DNA from: Undaria pinnatifida
Lineage: Eukaryota; Sar; Phaeophyceae; Laminariales; Alariaceae
Assembly: GCA_012845835.1 (NCBI GenBank)
Contig: JABAKD010000019.1
Span: forward strand, 6,061,494 to 6,125,493
Direction: 5' to 3'
Length of the DNA: 64,000 nucleotides
In this document: positions 22,401-31,249 of the stretch, in pieces
How the letters are laid out: every line of letters begins with the position of its first letter
Numbering within the stretch: position 1 is the stretch's first letter
Program-made: the position numbers and the translations under genes
Notes under the pieces: generated by a model
Told to the model about the DNA's origin: nothing
The model's input: the letters and a program-made list of their open reading frames with translations, nothing else
Databases searched by the model: none

Positions 22401-25400
22401 ATACCCAGTGAGACCAACGCTTCTATGGGGTCACATGGGATCATCCTGGGATAAATATTCCATTCGGTACCACATTGAACATACGACCCACTTACCCCCC
22501 CCCCCCGCTCCACACACACCTGAACGCCAAACATGCACATAGCTTCCACCTCCTCCCAGACCCCCCCTCCCCCCTCCCCCTCCTCCCCTCCGTCGATATC
22601 CACCGGCAACAAATCCGCCTCCCCCTCATCCCCTTCCTCGAGGGCCATTAGGTGCAGACGAGAGTTCGACAGGAGGCAGCAGGCGTGGACTCCCGCGGCC
22701 GCCGCTCGTTTGACGGTAACGTCCAGATCGGCCCCGAGCCCGTCCATCTCTGGATCCTCAGAAGCAAGAACGTCCTGCACGCCCTGGCGGTAGCGCGTCA
22801 CTCGGAGGCCCTGTTGGGGTTGGGTTTGGAGATGGGGTTGGCGTTGGGGTGGAGTTGGGTTTGGGCTAGGACTAGGGTCAAGGCGGTCGGGTTATGGTTC
22901 GGGTTCGGGTTACGGGTACGGTTAGGGTCGGAGTTGGGGTTAAGGGCTGGGGTTGGAGCTGGGGAACGGAGTGGGATTGGGGGTTGGGGTTGGGGTTGGA
23001 GTGAGGGCCCCCCAAGCACTACCGTACCGTACAGGGCTCGCCCCCCCCGCAACCAGCACCACACCGTACTAATGTACCCACCCTCCGCCCCTGGCACTAC
23101 CTTGCCCCGCCCCCCTCCTCCCTCCAGCACTTCCGTACCGTACCAACCCACCACCCGGCCCGCTTAACCAGCACCACCATACTGAACCCCCCCCTGCCCA
23201 AACCAGGCCTACAATACACTTTACCTACCCCCCCCCTTCCATACGACTGCGGCCATGAATGAAACGAGTACACCCCCGCCGACTCCACACCAACCCAACC
23301 ACCGACCCACCTGCGCGTGAGCCTGCACGACCGTACCCCCCGCCATGGCGCACACATCCACCGTCGCCGCATCACAAACAAACGGGTTATCCTCCCCCTC
23401 GGCCAGCTCCACCACCCTCAAGTCTTCCTTAAACGCCAACACTCGCGTGTACCCCGCCCTAACCCCCCGCCCACCACCGCCTCCGGCCAGAAGGGGTGAA
23501 GAGGAGGAGACGAGCACGAGGGTGTCTTGCAAGCCCCGCTGGCCGCTACCGCCTTCCGAGGTGCTGAAAACCCCCGTTGCGCCCGGCACGGCTAGGTCGA
23601 CCACCACCTGCGTCGAGAGGTTGGGTTTGGGTTGGGTTTGGGTTGGGTTGGGTTGGTTGGGTTGAACTCGGTTGGGCTTCGGTTTTGGCTTCCATTTCGG
23701 TTTGGCATGTTGGTCCAACACCCACCGCGACCGCCCCCACCCCAACTCTCCACCCCCCCTGCCGCCCCCACCCCCCCTTTTCCCCTTTACGCATCCACGA
23801 TTGTGAGCAAACACAAATTGGAAAGTGTGGAACATGTTTCGCAGTAGGAAAACGTTTTCACATCTTAGAATCGCACCCATGATTTTATGGGGAAAAAAAG
23901 GACGTGGATCTACTGTAGGATGCATACATTTTTCACCAGTAAAAGGGTAAAACACCCTCTTATTACCTCTTACCTCCGTCCGAAGTCCAGCCGAAAAAAC
24001 AGTCAGCGCCCCTTCCTGCCCATAGCCCGCCGCGCACACGAGGCTTGTGCGAATGCCCCCCCCAGATGTCCCCCCCGCCCCCACCCCTACCCCACCCCCA
24101 GCACCTGCCGCCACCGCTGACCCCCTTCCTGTTCGGGATGGGTGCATTCGGTTGCTCCTGGTATTGCTGCCGCCCCCCCCCCCCCCCCGAGGAGCTCGCG
24201 GAGGCCTTAGGGACGTGGTATGCGCAGGGCACAAGGGCGGCGTCCACGATGGGACCGAGCGTGCAGAGGGAGTCCACAACCTTTGAGGAGGGGGGAGGAG
24301 GGAGGGGGTAGGAGATAGAGGTTTAGCTTGTGCTGGGGGTTGGGGTCACGATGGTTGTTGTGGGGTGGGGGAGGGCGCAATTGCTTTCATGCAGGCCGTA
24401 GTTTGTAAGGCCATACACGCTCGCATCCCTACAATGTCAAGAAGGGGGGTGAGGTGGAGGTTGGGGTGGGGGTTGGGTTCGGAGTTGGGGTTGAGGTTTG
24501 GGAAGGGGGCTGGGGTATGCGGGCGAGGGTTGGGGTTGGGCTTGGGGATAGGGGTGGAGGATGGGGACGGAGTAGGGTGGGAGAGCAGGAGGTGGGGTTG
24601 GACGCGCACATCTTGAGGGTGGAGGAGGGGAGGGGAGGGGGGGGGGTCGATGTGCAAACCTCGCAGGCTATCAAACTCGCTAGGAAGTGTTGATGGTTTA
24701 CACATGCTTAGGCCGGCGGGGGGGTGGGGGCGAGGGGCGGAGGATGTCGTGGCGTACGCGGCGCAACAGGCTGGTCCTACCATTGCCACGGGTGTGTACT
24801 TGCTTCGTCCACACCGGCGCTCTCGCAAAGGTGATTCTCGAGGTCACCCACCTTCAGTCGGAACCCCACCGCCTCGATCGTGCGCCCCCCCCCCAGAGGC
24901 CCCAGGCGCGCCAGGTTCCGCCCGACGACGACCTTCCCCTCCGGCGAGGGCCCCAGCCTCGCGCCGTACAGCTGCTCCTCCTCCTCGATCATCTCGCGCT
25001 CTTTTCGGCTGAGCGCTTCGAGAGGGGCAGCGTTAGCCGGCGCTACCGTTTCCCGGTTAGCTTCAATCGTAGCCGCCTCCTCCACCTCAGCAGCAGCATC
25101 AGCAGCGGCATCAGCAGCAGCGGCATCAGCATCAGCATCAGCAGCATCAGCAGCATCAGCCGCGGCAGGAGACGCGTTCTTCGGAACGGCTCCTTCCCTT
25201 CCATCGAGCGGATCGTCCACGACACGACCCGGGGGTGCCGTCAAGCCTTCCACTTTTCGCTTTTTAGGTTCTGTACCTATGTCTCTCGCCCCCGCCTGGC
25301 CCTCCCCGTCTCCGGCAGCGTCACCCACCCCGTTTTTGGCGCTCGCTTCCTTCGAAAGGCGAGCCTTTTTCTTCGGCTGGTCACCATCATCGGCGGCGGC

Positions 25401-28400
25401 GGCGGCTGTGCCTTGGCTGTCTTCCTCCCCCTCTTCCTTCTCGCCGCTCTCCTTCTCTCCTCCTCCCTTCCCGTCTCCCTCCTTCCCTTCGCTTCCCCTG
25501 CCTTCACCCTCGTTCTCTTCTACCTCTTTCTCTTCGCCCCCCTCCCCTCCGCTCTCGCCCCCCGCCGCCTCCACTCCCGCCCCCGCAGGCTCGGGCGAGA
25601 GCTGGTCGCGGCCCCGCTTCGAGCGGACGCCTCCCTCCAGAGAGTCGTCGTCGACATCCATAGCTTCCCTGCCCAGCCGTGGCTGCTCACCAGCATCCCC
25701 ACTCTCACCCTCACCCTCCGTTAGGTCCGCCGCAGGCCACGGGGGTGCTACCACCACTGGCTCCGCTATCGCTGCAACATCATCGTCGCCACCGCCCCCG
25801 CTGCCGTCGCCACCCCCATCCCTTCTCCGGGAACCGACGCCATCAACTAGGCTCGCCATTTCAGCTCCGTCAGCCCTTATCTCCACCTTCGCCGCCATTA
25901 GACCCTCAGCCACGCCCCCGCCCCGCTCCACTGTATCCTCGCCCCGGCCCCCGACCTCCTCATCGCCCGGCTCCATCGCCCGTGGCGACGCTGCCGCGGG
26001 GGCGTCTTTTCCGGCTACAACGTCGGCTGCACCGCCGGCGGCCCCGCCATCTACAGCTTCCCTCCGTCCCTCCCCAGATTTTTCGGCGACCGCGGCTGCC
26101 CCCGTCTTCAGAGGCGCCACCGTTTCCCTCCCAGCCCCCGAACCCGTCCCTTTCCCCCTCCCCAACACCGCCTCTTCCTTCTGCTCTTTCTTAGGTTCAC
26201 GCTTCACCGCTCTCTCCCCGCGGGCTCCCGGTCGCGTACCGGCGCTCTCAATGCCGTATTTGACGAGGAGGGAATCGCCCACCCTAGACCCCATGAACAC
26301 TAACCCAGTTGACGACCGAGCACTCACCTCTGCCCCATCGTCACCCCAACCCCCACCCCCGCCTCCGCCAATATCTACGTCCTTCCGGCCAGCCGATACT
26401 GCGAGCACGGAGCAGGGGGAAGCCCGGCCGATGGGGCGTAACGACTGCCCGACCACTCTATCAGGCGCACAGCCCCCCCCGCCCCCCCCACCACCACCAC
26501 CGGCTAGGTGCAAGCGGAGCGCGTAGACCTCTCCCCCGCGGAGCGAGAGCAGCAGGGACGTGGGGGTGAGGAAAGCGCAGCGCACCACATCCAGCTCGAT
26601 GCACACATCGTAAGAACTCAAGTCAACCACTTCGAGTGCAGACTTTGAGTGCCTGGAAGAGCAGCGACCATCATCAACACCACCACCGCCGCAGCAGCAG
26701 CCGCCGCCACGGGGGGAAATGACCATGCGAACGCGAGCGCAAACACGGGACGGAGCGTGGCCGGAAGGGGCGTGGCGGGAAGGATTGGAGGGGGTTGTGA
26801 CGTTCGTGAGCACACCGGCGTTTGTTCAGGACCAAACGACCCAACGCGCTGAGCGACAAGAGGTGACCGCAGACCGGAAAACAGAATTTGGAGAGCAAAG
26901 CAGAGCCCGCGCCTCAACCACCGCCTCCACCCACCAACTCCAGTCTACCTACCTGAACGATGCCCCCACTTTGCAGCGGGCAAACCAGCTACAGCGACTG
27001 TTGAGGGAAAATCAGGGCGATTCATAAGGAAGAAATCCCCAGATAATTGACATCGAGGGCAATGATAGTGGGTGGCGGGGAAGAGAGGGAGGGAAGGAAA
27101 GAGGACCTACCTGAACGATGCCCACCCCCAGTCATTGTCCCCGCCTCGCATGGGGCAACCAAGAAGGCCATCGTCCACCGTTGCCCTCGCGTACCCGTTA
27201 ACGGCAAGGATAGACAGCACCTCCGACTGGTTCACATGTATCACGGCGTTCGTCGAAATCACCTTGGCGGGGAACGGAGGAAGGGAGGGAGGAAAGGAGT
27301 TCGAGAAAGGCGCGCTCTAGAGGTTCCACCATGGGGTAAACAAAAGAGTACCGGCATGGTTGGTGAGAACTGACGAGCTCATCGGCCAGGGGGGGGGAGA
27401 GAGGGGGGCGTGGGGTTACTAGGGCTGGTCGGCTAAGCAAACCCCTATTCTTGAATTAAACATAGCGGAACGGTTCTGGATCAACTGCAGCGGCAATCAT
27501 CGTTTAACGTGAGAACGAGCAAGCGAGAGCACACAGGCCTCACCTGCACACCCCCTATTGGAGAGGGCACGGCGATCAGGTCCCAGCTGTCGTGGGGCAG
27601 GTTGGTCACCTGCCAGATCACCGGCGCCTGACCCTGAAAATAAAAGCACACAATCGAGAGCGGCCGACGGGTAAAACAGGCACCCCCCCGCAGCGACTGT
27701 TAGCTTCGCTCCGACACGTTTGTTAGCGTAGCTTAGGTCCGACGAGTTTGACAGCTTCACTTCGACGAGTCTGCTAGTTTAGTTCGACGGGTCTGTTACC
27801 TAGGCTTCGACGCATATGTTAGCTTAGCTTGGAGGGGTAAGGCGAAGCAGGCAGGCAGGCAGGCAGGCAGAAACCAGTGGTGACACCAGGATGCGAAGCG
27901 AACTGAAACACCGCCGCTGCTACGATTGCGAGGTCCAAGGCACAATTAGCGCCGATCCGTACCAATATCAAACGCCGACTGTGCTGAGGAGATCTTATTG
28001 TGTTATTGTTTTCAATCGTTTGGTACGAACATGATTCGCCGCGAGTTCGGTTACGTAACAAACGCTCTCACATACGCCGTCTATGCTTACACCACGCCGG
28101 CCAAATATGTGACAAAGACAAGTTAGCCAGCTGTAAAGTCAAAGAAAATGGTGGATAATACCCAACTGCTCTGAAAGCTGAGAAAATGTAGCAGTATCGC
28201 GTGATCTACAGCTTCCTGTAAACTGATTGAGTATACGTACGCCGCCTTACAGAAGCAGTAATCAGTACCACCAAGTTTCGACAAGTGGGGGGGGAATACA
28301 AATACTAAATTATTTCACAACAACTACGAGCAACTATTTCGTACTACTTCCAAGACACAGAGTAACTTAAACATACAAGGGCGTCAATACCCTCATCCTC

Positions 28401-30567
28401 AAAAAAAGGTAAGAGGTGCCACCCCCTTTTCCTCGAGCGCTTCATTTCGTCTCCCCGAATCCCGATTTTGTTCAATGATCGGCCAACCTCCCTTCGTTCC
28501 ACTCCCCCCCGAACAAACAATCATTGTCATTAACTAATTAGGCTACCCCTCTATAACATTTCATTTTCACCTGGGTCAAGTTGACGGACAGCAGCACCAG
28601 CCGACACGTGGACCGCATCGACGCCAGCCGACCCGCGTATGTCTGAATAGGCTCGAACAGTATCGCCAGCGCGGGCTCGTGGAAACCCTCTAGAAACGTC
28701 GCAGCCTTGATAAACCTGAATAAAATACCAGGGTATATTCGTACACGTTGGCAGATGAAGTGGGGCGGTCTTGTGATGCTGTGTTGATCGAATCTCTTTT
28801 TCTGTCTTTCTTTACCTCTCCCTTCCCTCTCCCCTCTCTTGTCTGTCTGTCTGTCGCGCTCTACCCCCCCGTCTCCTCTCTCTATCTCTTTGTCTTTTCC
28901 TCTGGCAAACAACTCCCAAGGAGAAAGGTGGATCTTGACGAGTCTGACTGGTGCCTGCATCGTATCATATTAGTGTCGGCTTCTGTGCAGCCGCGGCAAA
29001 AAAGGGCTACCTTTACGGGCGCCCCGTTTGCGTATGCGCAGTATGCATGCATGACACGTGCGATACGTGTTTCTCTATCTGTACCAACACCAACGAGGCT
29101 CGTGCATGCGCAGTATACACGCACGATATGCGCGAGGAGTCTTCTTGAACGTGTATCATCACCATCAACACCAGGAAGGCACATCAACCCCGACGGTCTG
29201 CAGGGCGCCGAGGATAGCTGGCACCTGATGCTCAATCACGCCATTCTAGCAAAACAGCAGTTCATGTTACGCCCCCTCCCCAACCCTTTCTCCCGCAACG
29301 AAAAACGTATAGATGCTCCTCGCCAAAAACAAAGGCATACAAATCACGACTGAGCTACGCTGAACTGGTTGCATTACAACTACAGTACAGACAGACATGC
29401 CTACAACGCCAGGACTGAGAACGGGGGCCATTCTGGGAACCCTCACCCAGTGAAGCCGGCCTCCTCAAGATTTATCGTGAACGGTTTCAAAACTGCCAGG
29501 CGCGGCCCTCCATCCCTTGGCCCGTCACTCCTGATCGACCCGTCCCCCTCTCCCCCGCCTGGGGCTCCCTTAGCCCCCTCCTCGCCATTTCTGCCGTCCC
29601 AACCGACAACACCGTTACGGCCCATGCTACCGTAGTCCGACGCCCCCCCTCCCCCACCCCCGCCCCCCCCTGCTACCGCCGCCTCCATCGGAAACCCGGC
29701 GTCATCCCCAGCCGTCTCCTCGCTCGACAAGGGCGCCAACAATCCTCTTCTCCGCAGGTTTCTGTTCCGCCGCCGCTGGAGCTGTTGGGCGCGCTGCCTA
29801 GCCTCTTCGCTGACGAAAACCGAATGGGGCACGTGTTTCTTGGTGGGTAGGACGACCAGCTGGCAGCCGGCGACGATAGCAGCGAGGCACCGGCCCGACG
29901 GGTCGCTGGTGGAGATGGTGGCCGGGCGATCCTTGAGGGCGGAGGCGAGGCCGTACCCGGGCTCGATGCCGCCGGCACCGGGGCCGATGGCCTCTGCGTC
30001 GAAATTGTGTATGGAGAGGGTGCCCAGCCGGCCGAGCAGGGAGTCGTAGGCGACGAGGGCCATCTTGGCCGGACCGAATGAGACCACGAGGATGTCTTGC
30101 TCCTGTTGCTGCTGCCGCCGCCGCCGCCGCGCCGCCTCGATAGTCGTTGCGTCGGCGTCCGTGTCGGAGGCGGAGGTGTTGGTGCAGGCGTCGGCGGAGG
30201 CGTTTGTATTGGCTGTCGTGGGGGGGAGGATGTCGCCCCCCACAACGGGGATGACGGCAAGGGACGTGATGGTGCCGGCGATCGGGAAGGTGCCGGCCAA
30301 CTCGAGGAAGAAGGAGCTCGCATCGTCGTCATCGTCGTCGTTACCACCGTTCGAAGAAGCAGTGGCAGCAGTTGCGTCGTTTCTTGTTGCTGCTGCTGGG
30401 TCGCTGTCGGGACCGACACGGTGCACGCGGTAGAGCTCGAGGATAGACGCCTTCGCGACCACGAGGTCGTGGGAGCCGGCGGCGGTGATGCTGCCGAAGA
30501 CGGCATGATCTACCCCAGTTGGTGGGTGAAGCTGCCTGTAGCAGGTGTAGATTGCCGTTGAGGTCAT
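7807..30567 (-). CDS. CPSF1: Cleavage and polyadenylation specificity factor subunit 1 (CPSF160)
   Basis: Scaffold subunit of the nuclear complex that recognises AAUAAA and organises mRNA 3'-end processing; beta-propellers with a CPSF_A C-terminal domain. Exons in transcript order: 30567-29447, 28715-28571, 27633-27544, 27262-27111, 26652-24852, 24280-23974, 23607-23311, 22810-22520, 21960-20144, 19591-19421, 18673-18368, 17575-17417, 15394-14776, 14113-13992, 13710-13634, 13272-13149, 10375-10235, 9598-9506, 8857-8676, 7999-7807 (TGA). Phases agree at every junction and order follows human/plant CPSF160: start TCYRQLHPPTGVDHAVFG, then FHEPALAILFEPIQTYAGR, NLPHDSWDLIAVPSPIGGV, GLVFMGSRVGDSLLVKY, GTMDGGLGAILPVDERVFR, and end QNMLDGSLLWRFVGLDAR to LLDIDLASLF. 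About 2,735 codons against about 1,440 in human; the excess is low-complexity insertions in exons 1, 5, 9 and 13. Exons 6 and 9 need a frame change at C homopolymers. Intron 17 has a GC donor. Splice sites were read by eye. Confidence 0.94.
7999..8857 (-). other. CPSF1: CPSF1 exons 19-20, end of the CPSF_A domain
   Basis: Exon 19 (8857-8676) encodes LTRRRTRGNLRGGARYCLL through MSNALGHTGAANPR. Exon 20 (7999-7807, stop included) encodes AYRLFDHGPTF through LLDIDLASLF. They match the family's 'TLDGGIGLLLP' and 'NVLDGELLNRY' blocks and fix the gene's 3' end. The 676-bp intron between them is C-rich on the sense strand near its 3' end and otherwise featureless. Confidence 0.93.
9176..9459. mobile_element. 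hAT-like MITE built of GACCC repeats, copy 1
   Basis: The left end CAGCGTTTTTCACGG and the reverse complement of the right end, CAGGGCTTTTTACGG, form an imperfect inverted repeat of the hAT type (CAGNG). The interior is almost wholly GGGTC/GACCC words, including a GACCC array at about 9354-9430. No matching 8-bp target duplication was seen (acaatagt against aaaacatc). It lies in CPSF1 intron 18. Confidence 0.6.
10229..10240 (-). other. GC-type 5' splice donor of CPSF1 intron 17
   Basis: Exon 17 ends RRNLK and is followed by AAG|GCAAGA. No GT donor lies nearby. Joining in phase 0 to the acceptor before 9598 restores the family block VSDGRRNLK-VLQYAPNAP. The donor is therefore GC, a known minor class that is otherwise consensus-like here. 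Confidence 0.75.
10497..11265 (+). repeat. GGT-rich array in CPSF1 intron 16
   Basis: GGT/GGTA/GGTGTT trinucleotide arrays run at 10497-10690 and 10905-11265, with a non-repetitive spacer. They read as ACC/CCA in the CPSF1 transcript. They create false poly-Val/Trp/Gly frames (plus) and poly-His/Thr/Pro frames (minus). Confidence 0.95.
11590..12800 (+). mobile_element. LINE (non-LTR retrotransposon) 3' fragment, decayed
   Basis: ORF pieces at 11620-12033 (ISNDCSWDAHIAKVTGKGK, then LDTRIKICILMNVIGPKLEY) and 12293-12658 (LRFRVGDLDPPERRKKY, then CPCGTTTESRTHIVGACE) match the region after the reverse transcriptase core of non-LTR elements. The second part has a CxC...H...C zinc-binding-like cluster. 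Stops and frameshifts separate the pieces, and the frame after 12658 continues as ISKQFLRNIWKKRN to about 12780. The polymerase core and 5' half are absent, so this is a 5'-truncated dead copy, antisense to CPSF1 in intron 16. The subfamily cannot be assigned by eye. Confidence 0.8.
12815..13060 (+). repeat. Second, shorter copy of the LINE tail plus flanking block
   Basis: Positions 12815-12955 repeat 12680-12798 in degenerate form (shared words 'cgtaatatatgga'/'cgtaatatgtgga', 'cccaaatgtt' and 'gatgcgtggtcaa'). Positions 12965-13058 resemble 11516-11600 ('gggatgcgagggtctacggt'). The layout suggests tandem duplication or nested insertion of LINE 3' ends. Confidence 0.7.
13323..13485 (+). repeat. 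GGGA and CAGC microsatellites
   Basis: 'gggagggagggaggga' runs from about 13326 to 13392, followed by 'ccagccagccagccagcc' at 13441-13485. Both lie in CPSF1 intron 15, close to the exon-16 acceptor. Confidence 0.95.
14530..14660 (-). repeat. Duplicated 3' edge of CPSF1 exon 13 inside intron 13
   Basis: Positions 14580-14660 ('cctcattcattccggtcccc', 'acggccacaaacatcctggg') repeat the exon-13 end at 14800-14870 ('cctcgttcattccggtcccc', 'acggccacgtacattctggg'). The flank 'caggcataatac' is also duplicated, so the copied segment spans the donor site. Period is about 215-220 bp. The copy is diverged and not used in the reading frame. Confidence 0.8.
16190..16366 (+). repeat. Unnamed dispersed repeat, copy B
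   Basis: It has the same ordered blocks as 5051-5206: 'cagtaggccatggtattgtt', 'catcgggttgcgccctcgtt', 'atatagctcctcaag', 'ggttaggagcc' and 'gtggtacacctctatc'. It lies in CPSF1 intron 12. Confidence 0.75.
16416..16668. mobile_element. hAT-like MITE built of GACCC repeats, copy 2
   Basis: The left end CACGGGTTTCCACGGGTC pairs with the reverse complement of the right end, CAGGGCTTTTCGCGGGTC. Flanks cttattat and ctaattat (16408-16415 and 16669-16676) match at 7 of 8 positions, as expected for an aged 8-bp hAT target duplication. The interior is GGGTCGGGTC and its complement, like the copy at 9176-9459. It has no coding capacity, so mobility would depend on a hAT transposase elsewhere. Confidence 0.7.
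16731..16908 (+). repeat. Unnamed dispersed repeat, copy C
   Basis: Blocks 'cagtaggccatgggacggga', 'ttgtcgatcgcgttgcacct', 'gtagagctcgtcaaggg', 'aggagccttcgagaaaa' and 'tgggtgcatctctatgccc' keep the order of copies A, B and D. It starts 63 bp after the MITE in the same intron. Confidence 0.75.
17151..17216 (+). repeat. Short dispersed repeat with a GGAGTATC...CTTGCAAA core
   Basis: 'gcgaccggagtatcgcgcag' followed by 'cttgcaaaaatgagtatcga' recurs at 43516-43583, and inverted at 58775-58828. It is non-coding. Confidence 0.7.
17637..18080 (+). repeat. GGT array in CPSF1 intron 11
   Basis: Nearly continuous GGT/GGTGAT/GGTGTT words begin 62 bp into the intron from the exon-12 side. They read as ACC on the sense strand. 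Confidence 0.95.
19520..19932 (-). repeat. Tandem duplication spanning the 5' edge of CPSF1 exon 10
   Basis: The segment 19520-19760 (first part of exon 10, its acceptor, and upstream intron) is repeated at about 19777-19932 with a period near 256 bp. Shared words include 'tgtgacagcttcgagaagca', 'aggatgtgcaca' and 'gggagggagc...ggtaag'. In the copy the CPSF1 frame meets a stop after FSKLSQGLITRPV, so it is a pseudo-exon. Confidence 0.8.
19985..20130 (+). repeat. CCAAA pentanucleotide array
   Basis: More than 20 head-to-tail 'ccaaa' units lie in CPSF1 intron 9, about 15 bp inside the donor of exon 9. They read as TTTGG on the sense strand. Confidence 0.95.
21995..22085 (-). repeat. Inverted copy of the LINE tail
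   Basis: The reverse complement reads 'ctccgtctcgaaagagacg', 'cgtggtcgatggccaaataa' and 'caaccaatgag'. This parallels the LINE 3' end at 12738-12800 ('ctccgtctcgaaagggatg', 'cgtggtcaagggctaaatga', 'caacaaatgag'). It lies at the start of CPSF1 exon 9 and intron 8, so the exon-9 acceptor is next to an old insertion. Confidence 0.65.
22811..23000 (+). repeat. GGGTTGGGGTTGG degenerate array
   Basis: G/T-rich words (gggttgggtttgg, ggggttggagtt) fill the 3' half of CPSF1 intron 7. A similar patch is at 23618-23660 and another at about 24330-24600. Confidence 0.85.
24852..26652 (-). other. CPSF1: CPSF1 exon 5 with a long disordered insertion
   Basis: This 600-codon exon starts with the conserved ALEVVDLSSYDVCIELD and SLRGGEVYALRL blocks, carries GLVFMGSRVGDSLLVKYGIE near codon 150, then runs for about 400 residues of Ala/Gly/Glu/Lys/Ser-rich sequence. 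It returns to family sequence at EEEEQLYGARLGP, followed by VGFRLK. The insertion includes basic PKKKARL and EPKKKRK clusters. Animal CPSF1 has a short KKKR-containing loop at the same place, so this is a greatly expanded version. The other strand is open in two frames, which is a shadow of the GC bias. Confidence 0.85.
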
Positions 30568-30943
30568 GTTTTCTCTCTACCGTCCGGGTAGTTTCTGCTA
30601 GATAATGGAGCGGCTGGTATGATACCCGTGGCTCTCTTTCAGGTTTTGATCGTAGTTGCTGCTGCTGTTGCAGTTGCTGCTGTCGCTGGCGCCTCTGTTG
30701 CTGCTGTTGCTGCTGCTCTCTGCTAGGAGTACGTGATGCACCTCGACGAGCAAGCAAGATCAACGGTGGTCGATTGTGGTGTTTGATTCCGCTTCTCGTC
30801 AGCAACCCACGGTCTCTTTCCGCATGCCTCCTCTGCAGCAAGGAAAGGCCAACGCACTCCCTACGGAGAACGAGAGAGCAGGGCCTACGACACAAGCTAT
30901 GGCTGCGCCGTGAGGTGCATCCTCTCTCACGGTGTTTGCTGGC
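30568..30943 (-). promoter_or_regulatory. Proximal 5' flank of CPSF1
   Basis: Only 376 bp separate the CPSF1 ATG from the MULE target site. The stretch contains a TGC/CAG-type repeat at about 30655-30720, with no upstream exon and no clear TATA box. It probably holds the 5' UTR and core promoter. The element now separates it from any distal control sequence. Confidence 0.45.
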
Positions 30944-30953
30944 GATTTGTTCC
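30944..30953. repeat. Left target-site duplication of the MULE
   Basis: gatttgttcc, repeated exactly at 42739-42748. Mutator-like elements make 8-11 bp duplications. Depending on whether the terminal C is assigned to the element, it can also be read as 8 bp. Confidence 0.95.
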
Positions 30954-31249
30954 GGGGAGTGATAATGACACACATGTGGGTGTCATTTTTTTGACACACA
31001 GGGGACAAAAGAGCTCCATCCCCGGGTTTCCACCCTCTGGTTTATGCTTATCGGACACAGCATGCACCTCTCTTTGAGGTCGCAAAGAAGGCTGGATGTC
31101 GCGCCCTGTAGGCACGCCGACACCACCGCAGACAGCAGCACGTAGTCTGCACATCACTGACCCTTCCATATCCAAGTCGTGGAGCCGGAGATGGAAAAAT
31201 CGTCCAGAACGAGCTCCCTTCGTGGTGCCGTCACCACAGCAGCAGCAGC
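30954..31249. repeat. Left terminal inverted repeat of the MULE
   Basis: 296 bp, inverted match to 42443-42738. The outer part has a palindromic-looking 'tgacacacatgtgggtgtca' followed by a T-run. The only difference I see is GGAGCCGG against GAAGCCGG near the inner third. Confidence 0.95.

Noticed and set aside
22811-23000. Telomere-like GGGTT repeats suggesting an interstitial telomere
   Set aside because: The words are irregular (GGGTTGGGG, GGGTTTGGG) and contain no consistent TTTAGGG unit; they read as G/T-rich low complexity inside an intron.
24880-26526. 548-residue plus-strand frame opposite CPSF1 exon 5
   Set aside because: It is a Ser/Pro/Ala-rich shadow of the GC-rich coding exon, while the minus strand carries conserved CPSF1 motifs on both sides.
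29190-29245. Possible extra CPSF1 exon between exons 1 and 2 (frame IEHQVPAILGALQ)
   Set aside because: Exon 1 (two leftover bases) joins exon 2 (one leading base) directly in frame and gives the continuous family pattern NLEEAGFTGFIKAATFLEGF. The candidate does not fit the phases.
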